From positions 54,631,995 through 54,695,994 of the forward strand of contig CM060198.1 of NCBI GenBank assembly GCA_030549335.1: 64,000 nucleotides of DNA. Direction: 5' to 3'. This DNA comes from Pontederia crassipes (Eukaryota; Streptophyta; Magnoliopsida; Commelinales; Pontederiaceae). A model generated the notes under the pieces. It was given only the letters and a program-made list of their open reading frames with translations, had not been told where the DNA came from and did not search any database. The translations under genes and the position numbers were made by a program. Shown piece after piece: positions 48,386 to 61,299 of this stretch (positions are counted from its first letter, which is position 1; each line of letters opens with the position of its first letter).

Positions 48386-51051
48386 TGTAACACTTCAAGA
48401 TTTTAATAAGGACAATACAATAATTTGCTAATTCAAATAATAATATTAACGGATCAAAAGGAAAAGAGAGAATTTGAAAAGAACTAAAAAGATAATTAGA
48501 AAAGAATTATAAATTGAAAAAAAGATTAATCCTACTTGAAATAGAAATTCCAATTAAATAGTGATTAAATATTTTAATTTTATTTGATATCCAAATAAAA
48601 TCCCAACTAATATAGAACTCTCAAATATGATAGGATTCAGAGTTTTTGACTTAGAAATATTTTGGTCATTAAAATAATACTAATTATTATTTTAATCTAA
48701 AAATTAGATGATAAAATATTATTATAATAAATAATTTTGAAAATCTAAGAAAAGGAAGAAATAAGAGGATGAAATAAAAATATAATTGAGTGAGATAAGT
48801 TATTGATAATAGATAGAGATAGAATTTGATTCAGAGAAATTATGAAAAAGATAGAAAGAATTTGAATGCAGATGAGTTTAGATAAGTATGGATAGAAAAT
48901 TTGGATTAGTTAAATTTGAATTTAATTAAATTTGAATATTTAACATAGGGAGATTATTGATTAATAATGGATGTCCATGAGTATCTAATAATTAGTTCAA
49001 GACTCGATGGGATTAAAAAATTATAATTAGAAATTATAAATAGTGGATCAAAATCATTATTAACCTCCATAGAATTTCTGCATGAGAGTTTTCTATTTCT
49101 CATCCATTTTCTCACAAATGAGACATCTAAGAACATGACCAACACATCATTTTAAAGTCCCGACATATGAGAATATTATCCAAGTGAATGACATGAGTTT
49201 TAAGAGTACATCATAGATGAATCATTGCCAAAGTTCGACGTTTGTACAACCAGCAAACAACGAGAGATAATTGTTTTTTGGGGTACGTAAAAAAATCCTC
49301 ATGACATTGATTTCATGTGACGTGGAACCTTGGCCCCTTGTCCTCTATATGGAGATTGATTTGATATAAGACCCTTATCCTCTATATGGAGATTGATTTG
49401 ATATAATTTTTTGATTGATAGAAATAGTCATGGCATTTATAGGATGATAAAAAAATTGGACCAGAATACAATTTTTCGACATCCACAGAGCTCAGCTCGA
49501 GTTCTATCGACGAGGCTCGAGTTTCATTTAATACAGCCTAGGTTCGATATTTTGGATCGAATCATATTCGGACACGGTCCGAGTTCGATGAACTCGGCTT
49601 AGGTTCCTAGCAATGCAACTTGTCTTTCGGCATAACAGACAAAGAACATGAACTAGGGAAGCTCGATTCACTATACACCCGGATCGAGTTTACCCGATCG
49701 AGGCATATCGGATCTCCCAGAACGCGACCCATGTTCCACTCGAAGTAGTTTTGGGGTAGAAAATATTTTTTATATATTTATTTATAGCTTATTGGACAAC
49801 TATTATTGTTAATCGTGGTGTTCATTTGATAATCATCCTTGATTTTAGTATGATCATGCCTGATCAAATTGCTATCATATTTGATTATTTTGTTATTATT
49901 ACACTCAATCATGATATCGATTATGGTATTAATCTATTGACCTTATTATTTATATTGATTAAATAGTTATCATATTCGATTGACTATCATCATATCTGAT
50001 CGTATCATTGATTATAGTATTGATCTAATTGAGTCCTATTTAATCTAAGCAAAATTGTTAAATACAAACATCATAGGTAATTAAGATAAAAGTTGAAAAT
50101 TTATTGTGCTCATGTCCATTTATTGCCCTTGGGACAGATGACGTCTTCGGACTAAAAGATAATTAAATTGAATGAAATAGATAGTATAAAAACTATGGCA
50201 CTTCTAGGTGTGGTCCTCATCCCCCATCATACTTAAAATTATTGATTTGTATGAAAAAATTATTGATTTGCATGAAAGTTGTATTCCCTTAATAATAGAG
50301 AGCTCTCACGTCTAAAAAAAATGATTGTAATTATAAAGATTAAATTGAATTGAATTGATAATTGAATTATTAATTGATTCATCGTCGTGACTCATGGATG
50401 ATTGATTTCATCTTTGTTGCTGATGAATAAATTATGGCATTTTTATATCATGGATAAATTGATAATAGTTAATTGAATTGATATTTATTAATTGTGGTCT
50501 TCATTAACTTGGTAATTGATTCAAGATGACTAATAATTGAATTTATATGAATAATTCGTAATTGATGATATGAATAAGTCTTATGATTAATAAATTGATC
50601 ATTTCTTATTGTTAATTGATAATTATTTTGACCAATTATATATTATTTATAGATAATTATTTATTTTTTTATAATATCGATATTGATATTAATATTGACC
50701 TAAAGTTCATATTATTTATTGTTCTGGGTGATCTTACGTATTGAGTTATCTCATTGGACTTTGCTCTTGTAATTGGATAAATGTAGGATAAGATGATGGC
50801 GACGATGAGATGATTGATGGCTTCTTTGACGAGTGACATGCATATAAATATAGGATCCATTATTGTATAGATGTAGGTCTATGAACTCATAGGTTATTGA
50901 ATATTCTATAGAATTCTTTCGCTGCTATAAAAGAATCTTGTAAATTAGTCTTTCGTCGATATAAGTCAGTATGTTGACTGGTTAAAGTAAAAAAAATTGA
51001 GTGGCACTACTGAGTTAGCCTTTCGGGTAGATGAAATTTTGAGGCGTTACA
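48386..51051. mobile_element. Large solo LTR, copy 1
   Basis: This 2666-bp block begins TGTAACACTTC and ends GGCGTTACA, with the TG...CA ends of an LTR. A perfect 5-bp duplication, TTAAT, flanks it at 48381-48385 and 51052-51056. It has no internal coding region and no second LTR, so it is best read as a solo LTR left by recombination. A TATAAATAG box lies at about 49034. It shares several segments with the solo LTR at 58741-60993, such as a stretch around ATACACCCGGA (about 49674). Confidence 0.85.
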
Positions 51052-51056
51052 TTAAT

Positions 51057-52353
51057 TTTGGTAAGAAGGTTGCAAAGTGCCTTCAACTATGTGCCTTCTT
51101 CTTCGAACATAGTTCATTAGGAAGTTCTTTGATATGTAAAAAATACTCCAAGGGTTATAATCTTCCACTTAGAAGGGGGTGAGATAAAATATGAGGTGCG
51201 AATCTCGTTTGAATAATTATTTTATATTAATTATGAAGGATAAGATGGAGTTGCTAAGTCCTCCAATCGTCATATTTCTCATTTAATCAAAATGATAAAA
51301 TGAGAAGGAATTAATAATTTTATACCAAATTAATTCGCCCTCTTTCTTCTCTATTTTTCTCTCTTTTTTTTCTCTCTCATTAATCTCTCATCTCTCTCGT
51401 ATTCTTAAATAAATATTATGATTAAATAATTTACATTTTTATTTATTATTTATTTATATTTATGTTTAGTTTTTAACATTTTAAAATAGATGAATAAAAT
51501 AATTACAAAAAGTAAATGATATAATAAAAAGTAGAAGAGAAATAGGTAAAAAAGAAAATAGAAGAAAAAAATAAAGCTAGTAATAAAGAATTATATGATA
51601 AATAATTATTAGTCATTAAATATTATACATAATTTAATATATAATGAAAGGTAAAAATGACTTTTACACAAATAAAACTTTTATAACCCACTCCATATCT
51701 TTTATAATCTATTATCTAAGCATGAACTTTCTAACTATTATACTTCACCATCACATCATTAACCACACCTTTCCACCCCAAATCTCCATTAGTTACTTGC
51801 TAAATAAGTCCATGGTATGCCATTGTATCACACTCTCGTTCTAAGATTTTCTTATGTAAAGGTGGGGGAGGGGGAGAAAGAAATAGCATAAACATAATAA
51901 TACAATAGTCAAGAAGTCTATATAGGGAATTTTTAATATAGAATAAGAAATAAAAACTTTAAAATCATATAGGTTTCGAAAGTGGAAGGGGGCTTCACCC
52001 TCGAGCTCCTGCAAGGGGATCCACCCTAAACTCCCGTATGACACAAGCCGCTTCACCCCAATTATTTGAGTGTCCCTATAATATAGGGATCAATTAAGAT
52101 TTCCAATTGAGTTAAGTTTCAAAGCCTTATCATCCTGTGTTGTATTAGTACCATTATTGTTCAAGTTGTTATGGTGATGTCATCACATGAAACCACATCA
52201 AAGGTTATTTTTTTCATCTCTGCACTTGACTCCCCCTTCAACTACTTTTCTATTTGGGTGAACTGTCAACAGCTGAATTCTTCTTTATATTGAAGTTTAC
52301 ATTTAATATGGCTACGATTCATGGGGAATGTACCAGAAAGGTAACTATAAAAT
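51057..52353. other. AT-rich intergenic DNA
   Basis: No gene is seen. A GC-richer patch at about 51860-52060 could be a decayed repeat but has no recognisable ends. Confidence 0.5.
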
Positions 52354-52363
52354 GATATTCCAA

Positions 52364-52948
52364 GAACAAATTACATCAAATACCCTCCAACTTTCAAGTT
52401 TGCTCAGCGATGCCCTCCATCTTCAAATTTGTTGCATGGAATGCCCTCCCGATCGAAAATACTCAGTTTCCCAATCGGTCTGCTGACGCGGCGATGCATT
52501 CTCTCCGCTACGCAGGAGAGCATTCGACGTGACACCGCAGAGAGGGGAGGGGAGGGGGGGGGGGGGGGGGGGGTCCGCTTCGCTATTCATTGACGCGGGC
52601 AAAGGGTGGGCCTCACCCCCTCCCCCGTTGCTCTTCATCAGCGCGAGCCCATCGGAGGTCGCAAGGGGCTCTTCGCGAGGACGTCGAAAAGAGGAAGTAG
52701 TTTTTTTAATATTTATTATTATTATTCATTAATTTGCTGACGTGGCAGTGCCACGTCGAATGCTCTCCTACGTGACGGAGAGAGTGCATTGTCACGTCAG
52801 CAGACCAATCGGGAAATCGATTATTCCCGATCGGAAGAGCATTCCATGCAACAAGTTTAAAGATGGAGGGCATCGCTGTTACAAAGTGAAGTTGGAGGGC
52901 ATCGCTGAGCAAACTTGAAAGTTGGAGGGCATTTGGTATAATTTATCC
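52364..52948. mobile_element. Mutator-like TIR element with a 20-G run
   Basis: This 585-bp element has long inverted ends: CCCTCCAACTTTCAAGTTTG just inside the left end and its inverse near the right end, with similarity over more than 80 bases. A perfect 10-bp repeat, GATATTCCAA, brackets it (52354-52363, 52949-52958). The middle holds GC-rich DNA with an uninterrupted run of 20 G (52554-52573). No coding capacity. Confidence 0.88.
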
Positions 52949-52988
52949 GATATTCCAATAACATGTTGATCCTTACATAAAGAAATAA

Positions 52989-53773
52989 GGTTTAATGTTT
53001 GTTCTGCCTTTTTCTAGAGGCAGGACCGTCTTCCCTCCTCTGGCATCCGTCGGATGAAAATCTATGGCGGATGGAGAAATGTGTGGTTTGACAGGTGAAA
53101 AGTGCAATTCAATTGTGTGCAAACAGTTCGATTTTGCTGACGATCTATCATGAAGCATGTAAGGTAGTGAAAGGCGGCAACCTCGTTCGTTTTGACGAAG
53201 AACAACAAAGCCAGCCTCATTCATTCTAGCAACGAACGATGAAGGATGGATGACACCCTCATTCGAAGGGTGACAAAGGATGAAGGAAAGCAACTTTGTT
53301 CATTTTGGTGGCGAACAGCGAAGGACGAAGGGTGGCAGCCTCATTCGAAGGACAACAGCCTCGTTCGTTCTGGTGGTGAATAGCGAAGGTGACAACCTCT
53401 TTGAAAGGCAGCCAAGGGAAAATGGTAAGGGCGGCAACCTCATTTGAAGGGCTACCAAGGGTGAACGACGAAGTGTGCAGGGTGAAGGGCAAAAGGTGTA
53501 GGACGAATGACGAAGGGAGAAAGGCGGCAGTTTGAGCTAGGGTCAAGAAAGGGTGACGGTATCGAATTTCTATCAGCAACGTGATGATGGAGATGTGACA
53601 CTAGGGCAAATTGCAAGGGAAAAAGAATGGGCTCCATCGCGAGGTAATTTGTAGAAAATCAAACCGCTCTCACATGGCTGAATGGTGCAAACCGCACATT
53701 TCTTCATCCATCACAAAGTTCGCCTCCGATGAATGCTAGAGGAGGAAGGATGGTCCTCCCTCTTTCTAAATCC
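52989..53773. mobile_element. TIR element with degenerate GAAGG/TTCG internal repeats
   Basis: Inverted ends are diverged but long: about 80 bases match inverted, including CCTCCTCTGGCATCCGTCGG on the left and its relative on the right. AAAGAAATAA flanks both sides (52979-52988, 53774-53783) as a 9-10-bp duplication. The centre is a loose repeat of GCGAAGG and CCTCATTCG words, which gives meaningless frames. Its left terminus (GGTTTAATGTTTGT) resembles the right terminus of the kinase-carrying element ending near 61300. Confidence 0.75.
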
Positions 53774-53811
53774 AAAGAAATAAAACGTTGAGATTATGAA
53801 TAACTATAAAG

Positions 53812-54764
53812 CAATATTTTAAAAACCGGTTCGGACCGGCCGGTTCAATCGGTCCGATCGCGAATCGGTAAGAAAACCGGTCCGATTCAATAATAAAACC
53901 GAAAATGTTAAAGAATCAGGTTGACTTGGAAAAAATCGGAAAAATCGGGTTGAACCCGGTTTTTTTATTTTTTCCAAAAATATATATATGGAAATTATTT
54001 ATTAGGGGATATTAAAGTTTAAAGTTACCAAATTATTTTAGATGGAATTGAAAGGTTATGAAGATTGAGGGAGGAAAAAAAAGAAAGTATTTGAAATAAG
54101 AAAATAAAAGGAAAGATGGTAGTGGGAGAGAATGAATAAAAATTGAAACATATTATTAAGAGAATAATAAAATATGGAAAGTATTTATTAGGGGATATGA
54201 ATGTTTAAATAATTTTATAAAATTGGAAAGTTTTGGACGTGAAAGTGAAAGGAGAGAAAAAGGAAAATATTTAAAATAAGAAAATAAAAGGAAAGATCTT
54301 GAATCCTTGACTAGAGGAAATAAATCAAAATAGAAATAAAATATTAATCAAATTAAATCAAAAGAGATATATGTGGAAAGAAAATAAATTCGGTAATAAT
54401 ATATTAGTAATAAATTTAGATTGAAATTGAAGTTAGATTATTATATTAGTAATAATAAAAAAACTAGTAAAATAAAAGAGAGTTATATATGAAAAGAGAA
54501 TAAAATTCGGTAATAATATATTAGTAAATAAATTTATATTGAAATTAAATTTATACTATTATATTAGTAATAATAAAAAGAAATCTATTATTTAATTGGT
54601 TTTAATTATTTTTATAATAATTTATATATTAAATTACTCTTAAATAATTACAAATAATATTATTATATAAAAATCCAGTTCAACCAGTTGACTCCCGGTT
54701 GAACCGGTCGAATCTCGACTCGGTGGCATGCCGATCCGATCTCCGATCCTATTTTTAAAACATT
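53812..54764. mobile_element. Mutator-like non-autonomous element, CAATGTTTT family, copy 2
   Basis: This 953-bp relative of the element at 39055-39883 has ends CAATATTTTAAAAACCGG and, inverted, AATGTTTTAAAAATAGG. Flanks ACTATAAAG (53803-53811) and GCTATAAAG (54765-54773) match at eight of nine positions, fitting an aged 9-bp duplication. Paired GGTTCGGACCGG-type words and an AT-rich centre are shared with copy 1. Confidence 0.83.
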
Positions 54765-54827
54765 GCTATAAAGGTAACTATAATAAGTGACTATAAAGGT
54801 AACTATAAAAAATATGTGGCTTAAATG

Positions 54828-55233
54828 TAGGAGTATACATCGGATCTGGTGAACTCGAGAATCCATTCGACTCAACCCGATGACTCGAGTTTTTTATTTT
54901 TTTAATTTTCAATATTTTTTTCTTAATCTAAGTATTTTATGCCAATTAATTTTTTTTTTAAAAATTAAATAAATTATTTTACATGTTAGAAAATATATAG
55001 ATATTTTAAAAAATATTTTTAATATATAAAGTAAACTATTAAATGTATTTTATATTAAAAATAAAAGGAAAAATCAAAATAAGAAAATGATTATCGAATA
55101 ATTTGACCATTCGACCGACCCAATCGACCGTGTCATGCCTTTAAAAAAAATCCGACCTGACCTGATCAAATTGGGTCTGGTTGGGTCGGGTTGCTTCATG
55201 AGTCGATTTTGATCTGACCCATGAACACCCCCA
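54828..55233. mobile_element. Non-autonomous hAT element
   Basis: This 406-bp element starts TAGGAGTATACATCGG and ends CATGAACACCCCCA. A perfect 8-bp duplication, CTTAAATG, lies at 54820-54827 and 55234-55241. It has the same layout as the hAT element at 24173-24683, with GGTCGGGT words near the ends and an AT-rich centre, but is more diverged. Confidence 0.87.
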
Positions 55234-55241
55234 CTTAAATG

Positions 55242-55660
55242 CTAATAATAAACGTTAAATAAATTATGCATTTAACCTTGTAATATGAATATAAAATAAT
55301 ATAATATTATTTATATTGTTCATCGACGATATATTACAGTTGAGATCTTATAGTTGGGGGGTTGCTGTCGAACCAACCAACCTACGGCCACACTGCACCC
55401 ACAACATCTCCATCACTTTAAATGGCATAATGTACCCCAAAATCATGAGCATAAATGGTATGATAGAAGTCTCCACGCCTTTGCAATTTTAACATCGCAT
55501 GGATCATTGATCCAATAATCACCAGTTCATATTACAAATTATTAAACCTCATAATTTAAGTGTGATATTTATGTGAATCATTGATTAATGCACCAATGAT
55601 TCAAATGCATTCAACACCCTTAAAAGTAAAATGTGTTGTGAAGGTATATTAATATATATT
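55242..55660. other. Intergenic DNA
   Basis: No gene or repeat that I can support. Sequence is AT-rich with a short GC-richer patch near 55360-55420. Confidence 0.5.
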
Positions 55661-55661
55661 A

Positions 55662-56132
55662 GGGTTATTTCAATAAACTACTCCTAAATTTATTACGATT
55701 TTTTATATCTAATCAAAACTATGAACTTATTTTTTTTAAATCCCTAAATTTTTACTACTTTTTCACTTTAGTCCTCCGTCCACTTTTATTACATTTTTTT
55801 GTTAGTTTTGATTTTTATCAATTATAAAAAAGACTAAATTATCTCTCCTTCCATAATATATCAAATAATAAATATAGAAAAGAAAAAACATTCCTTGCAT
55901 CAGTCGTCCTCCTCCCCTTCAATCCGGCCCTAAAAATTAAGTGTTATAATATTTTTTTCTTTTATTTTTTATGTTTATTATTTGATGTGTTATTGAGGGA
56001 GGGATAACTTAGTCTTTTCATAAATAAGAAAAAAAGAAAAAAACTAACAGAAAATATAATAGAAATGGACGGGAGGACTAAAGTAAAAAAGTCGTGATGG
56101 TTTAGGAATCTCGTGATAGTCCAAAAAAATAA

Positions 56133-56134
<2 letters not shown>
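55662..56134. mobile_element. Palindromic TIR element (MITE), GGTTATTT ends
   Basis: About 470 bp. The first 150 bases (GGGTTATTTCAATAAACT...) and the last 150 are inverted copies, so the element is nearly one long hairpin. Shared marks include CTTTAGTCCTCC and its inverse. Ends resemble the small element at 18955-19154. The flanks are TA-rich (TATATAT), so the duplication cannot be defined. Two (TA)n tracts follow directly (56134-56161, 56203-56249), with a partial repeat of the element's right end between them. Confidence 0.7.
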
Positions 56135-56166
<32 letters not shown>

Positions 56167-56198
56167 ACGATGGTGTAGGGATCTTGTGATAGTTCAGA

Positions 56199-56252
<54 letters not shown>

Positions 56253-56564
56253 TTATCTAAAAAATGGAGTGAGAGATCATGTTATTCAATTTTAAAAATA
56301 TACTCAAACGTATGGAAACATTCAAGTTCTAATTAAGTATAAAACGAAGAAAAAGAACCAAATTTAAGTTATCAATGTAATTGGTGAAAAATATTGTTAA
56401 AACTTTTTTAGGTATCGAGACTAGTTCATTCTTCGATTTGTTTTGACATATTCATTCCTATAAAATACACCAAAAATTATGATAATGGATGCAAGAAATT
56501 TGTTTAAAATGTGGATGCAATATTTGTCTACACCTTTGGGAAAAAAAACAAAGTCTTGTATGTC

Positions 56565-56699
<135 letters not shown>

Positions 56700-57972
56700 C
56701 AAAATAATTTGTTGAATTCCATGAAATGACAACATAATAATATATCTATATATGAAAAATGAATAAAAAAACCTAAAATTAATATAGTAATATATTTGAA
56801 AAATCTGTATTGGTTAATAGGTCTCTAAACTGTCCAACTTGACCTTTTCAAATTGAAGCCTGCATCAATTATTTTTTTCACTAAAACAAAATCACAAAAA
56901 TGATTAGCAATAACTATTAAATAATAAAAATAAATTAGGATGACAAAAGAGATTTAAGGAAATAGTATGTGGGCCTTTTCATCCATTAAGGTCATATCTA
57001 AATCTTTATTAACAAAATTGCGACTTTCCAAAATTCTACAAATTCAAATCATAATTGATCAATAATCTCTTAGTCATTCAGAATTAAGAGGATATGTGAT
57101 AAGAAAATCTAAAAATGACTAAAACAATAAAGATTAATGACTAAAATAATAACATAGAATTATGTGAAAAATGAGATGCATGCATGTGCTTGTGACTTTT
57201 CTAAGAATTTAAGCTGTTAAGAAAAATAACATCGTTAATTAATTTATAATCTTAACTTTCTTTTTCACACGTGTGGAATTTTAGTTTTGATCTTACTCAA
57301 TCATCACGTGACATTTAAAAGAGGATATATATAATATATGAGCTTGACGAAAATTGAACTTAAAACTTCCATGTGAAAATGATGTGCGCTGTTGATTTTT
57401 CTAAAAACTTAAACATCATTAATTTTTAATCTTAACAGATTTTGTAGTGGAATAACTTATAGAAGGATAATAACTTTTTAAAACGCATAAACAAAAAAGA
57501 TGAAGCATTATTACTAAATAATAGAAAAATAATAATGAAATTGAGAGAGGATTAAGCATTTAGTTGAAAATCATGCCATTTATACCATTAGATCTCATTT
57601 TTTAACAAATCAAATGCTACTAGCTCATGGAAGAAAAAGTGGCCAAGTTAATAATGAACCAAATATTTAAATAGAGAATAAGGATTGTGTGGAATAAAAA
57701 GCGATTCATATATATGAGTCACCGTTGGATTATGATTAAATAATTTTTTAAACATTTTGATTATATTTATTTATGCCCATATAATCTTATCACCATTTAA
57801 ATATGTCGTAAAAGGTAGGAAAATTAAGGAAAAAACTCATATAATCAAGTAAAGAACTTTTGCCACAAATAGCAGCAACACCAGATCAATTGAGATGATG
57901 ACGACTTAAATGCATTGAAGAAAAAAAAAACTCATTCAATTGTCTTAACTATGAATTGACTCAAGGGGAAAA
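56700..57972. other. AT-rich intergenic DNA
   Basis: No gene, TIR or long repeat could be supported in this stretch. Confidence 0.55.
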
Positions 57973-58344
57973 AGGGTTAACGGCTGTCCTACCAACTTAA
58001 GTTGATAGGAATGTCCTCCCAAACGAATTAATCGTTGGATCAAAGATCTACGGTTAGACAAGATGCGTAGTTCAATGGATGTCGATTCAGTGAAATGTGC
58101 ACGATTTCAACGGGCGTCGGTTCAGTGCATGGTTCGTGTAGGGCTGCAGCGACGTCGACGAGCACGACATCACCAGAAGATGACGACGACAAGTGGTGAG
58201 GGATCAAGACAACCTGCAAATTTGGGTCCTTCATGCCACCACAAGAGACGACGACAGAGGCAGAGGAGGCCTTGGCATCGACGGATCTAAAACGGGAGAG
58301 GGAGAGGACGAAGGGGCCGCAATATGAGTTCGTTGCAGCAACGT

Positions 58345-58735
58345 TCTCACCAAAGGGGAATCATCCCAAGTGAGGCTGAAGCTCCAAATGTCCCCGACAT
58401 GACCATTGTAGATTCTGTCGTTGATGTCCATGTTGATCCACTCAGGGTTCATGTAGGCGATGTTACTGACGGTGGAGTTGCAGGGGTCCATGGTCTGTGG
58501 AGGTTGGAGGGCTTGATGTTGCGGTGAACGATCTTGCAGCGGTGGTCAGCGAGAAAGATCTTGGATGAGCTGTGATGGTCCTCGAGTAAGCCTCTATCCA
58601 TGAACTCTTGGCGAAGGAAGACGAAGTCAGCGCACGACCTCCTGCTTCACTCTGCAATGACCTCCTATGTGTTCTCTGCACGTTCTCGCCACAACATCTT
58701 CTCTAAGACCTAGATCGTCTTCTAGATCAGCAAAC
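58345..58735 (-). pseudogene. MAP kinase kinase fragment (MKK4/MKK5-like), captured and broken
   Basis: The minus strand reads QEFMDRG (about 58612-58595), then [11 protein letters not shown] (58545-58510), then [20 protein letters not shown] and GDIWSF (about 58378). These match consecutive parts of plant MKK4/MKK5: the hinge, the catalytic loop, and the activation-loop end with subdomains VIII and IX. It cannot work. The catalytic Asp of HRD is Asn, and the segment with DFG between the catalytic loop and MDPCNS is missing. That gap also shifts the frame, and similarity stops after the GDIWSF segment. It lies inside a probable TIR element, which explains its presence without the rest of the gene. 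Confidence 0.78.
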
Positions 58736-58740
58736 TACGA

Positions 58741-60993
58741 TGTAACGACCTGAATTTTCAGAAAATGAATAAATTATATTTATTTTTTAATAGATCTGAA
58801 AATCTCAATGTTAATATTCTGGAATTAAATAATTCCGAAATTGATGGTAATTAGGGGATAAGTTGAAAAGATAAGAAGGAATTTGAATAAGGATATAATT
58901 GTTATGGAGATATGCGTGGATTTATGAAGTAAATTCGGATTTAAATAAATCTGAATAATTAAGAATTGATTAGTCATTGATGGATGGACAAGATTGATTC
59001 TAAAGGAGTCCAATGCCTAATAGAATTAATATCTCAAATTTGCACCTATAAATAGGCATTAAAGGGTGACTGGAAACCCTTTTATCTGCCAAACGGAATT
59101 CTGCCCACAAGCCCCTCTTTTTTTCTCATTTGCACGTGAACCGAGACACTCCTAAGAAGTTCCAGGTGGTGGCGGCGATTTTGGAGCGAGGACAGAAAGC
59201 AATCGCCGGCCAAAGTTCGGCATTCGTGCAGATTTTCAGAGAAGGGAATTCAGTTGGTTTTCAGCCAACTTTAGGTACGTAAGGAAAATCTCTATGTCGT
59301 CGATTTTTCGTAATATAGAACCCTATTCTCTTCTCTTTCATATTGAGAATCCATTGATGTATCGTGTGCATAGTTTGGATATCGTAGGACATAGTTATGA
59401 TGGTCGGAAGATCGCGTTGGAATGCACTTCTCCGTCGGCGGCAGAACTCGGCCCGAGTTCTACTGTATCTGACCTGAATTTCGTTGAATTCGGACCGAGT
59501 CGGATTTGAAAACGGATTTGGTGGTCAAACTCGGCCCGGATTCCTATTGGCCCGACTCGGGTTCGGCTTCGGTCCGACTTGGGCTCGGCGCGATGGTCTT
59601 GGAGGTGAATCGGTCAACCCGGCCCGGTTCACCATACACCCGGACCGGGTTTGCCCTGGTCGAGGTGATATTGGGCGTTTTCGAACACGGTCCGGGTTTC
59701 ACCCGACATGGGTTGGGTTCTGAGACAGAAATTGTAATTTTGAGTAAATTGTTATAGATAATTAAATAGTTATCATAGTTTATTATTCCTGATCGTCTCT
59801 AATCATATCACACACAGATCTAATCTCATTATATTTTTTAGATTTGATTTGAGATTTGTGTCATTGTTATCCTGTCATATCGTGTGATTCCTTATGATGT
59901 TGATCCAGTAGTTTTCTTCTGATTGGGTCCTTGTCTAACCTAAAGTGAATTGTTAAAGATATGTTTTTAAGTTAAACAAGATAAGAGATGAAAACTACTG
60001 GGTCTCATATTTTCTGATTGTCTCTAAGCCCCCTGGACCATTATTATTATCGTATTGTATGGGGCAGATAGTGTACCCAGAGGTTTGAGACGTCATTCTT
60101 TAGAGAAACTATGGCTATTCTGTGATGGCCATGGATCCCCGCCATCACGAAATTATTGTTAGCGCTACTATTGGAGGACGACTTGCTGTGGTTTGATCTC
60201 CCACTGGCCTACATGAAAGAGACATGGAGTTTCATTTAATTGATTGAGCACTAATTATTGAATTGAAATTGAATAGAATTGAATTGAATTGAATTGAATT
60301 GAATTGAACCTTGGTCATTCGGATTTTGGCGTTGATTGACTTTGCCTCCGCCTATTGAATTGAATATAAATTGATATTGACCGATGACCTTATATATATA
60401 TAATAAAAAAATTGGTAAATTGGATAAGTGCCATAGTGATAAAGCATGATTGATAATTATTATTGATTGATTCATTGATCTCTTACCTGATCCCTTCATT
60501 GATTCGTAGTCTTATTGATTTATTGATTGATATCTCTTTATATTATCTAATCCTTTGCTCTATTGATTATTGCTTCTTATTAATTATTAATTTTTTAGCA
60601 CCATTGATCTATTATTTATTATTATAGTTAGATCCTATGTACTGAGTATTTTTATACTCATGTGTTTTCTCCTACATCTGGATTCATACAGATGAGATGA
60701 TAGAAGATGGTGATGCAGGTGGTCAGGCTCAGTGGCAGAGATGTTGCACATGGTGTAGAATTTAGTCCTACTAGATTATTGGTTTAGCCTTTATTTTTCC
60801 GCATGTTTAGTATGATGGAGACGATTCCAGCTCTTTGACATTATATATTATAAAATTTATTTATAAACGATCTTATTATTAATTTTGTATTTTATAAAGT
60901 TTATTTTCTGTAAAATTTATTTACATAGAATTGCGTAACGCTTTTGGGACGACTCTGAGCACATGATAGTCACGTGCGTTTCGGAACGTTACA
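58741..60993. mobile_element. Large solo LTR, copy 2, nested in the kinase-carrying element
   Basis: This 2253-bp block starts TGTAACGACCTG and ends GGAACGTTACA. A perfect 5-bp duplication, TACGA, lies at 58736-58740 and 60994-60998. A TATAAATAGG box is at about 59043. It shares segments in the same order with the solo LTR at 48386-51051: the TATA region, the GC-rich part around ATACACCCGGACCGG (about 59634), an AATTG-repeat area (about 60273-60308) and the end. No gag or pol frame is present. Confidence 0.87.
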
Positions 60994-61299
60994 TACGATG
61001 ACAGCGATACCCCTCTCCACTTCTCCTCTCTCCCCTTATCCTCCCTACTGCAGTGATGTTGCAAGGCTAGGACGACCATGAAGCTTCAACGATGATGAAA
61101 CTCCAACGGTAATGAAGCTCCGACAATGACAACTACGGCTACTGCAAGAGATAGGGCAAAATGACAATGAACCAGCCATCAGCCAACAAACCGGCACCAC
61201 GAACCACGCTTTCCCATCATGGTCGATTTTAGGTTCGACGATGAATACAAGTGGGAGGACTTTCCTACCATCCCAACTTGGTAAGACAAACATTAAATC

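Noticed and set aside
52973..53637. Several minus-strand frames of 60-106 codons
   Set aside because: They lie in the degenerate repeat interior of a TIR element with clear target duplications. No known domain.
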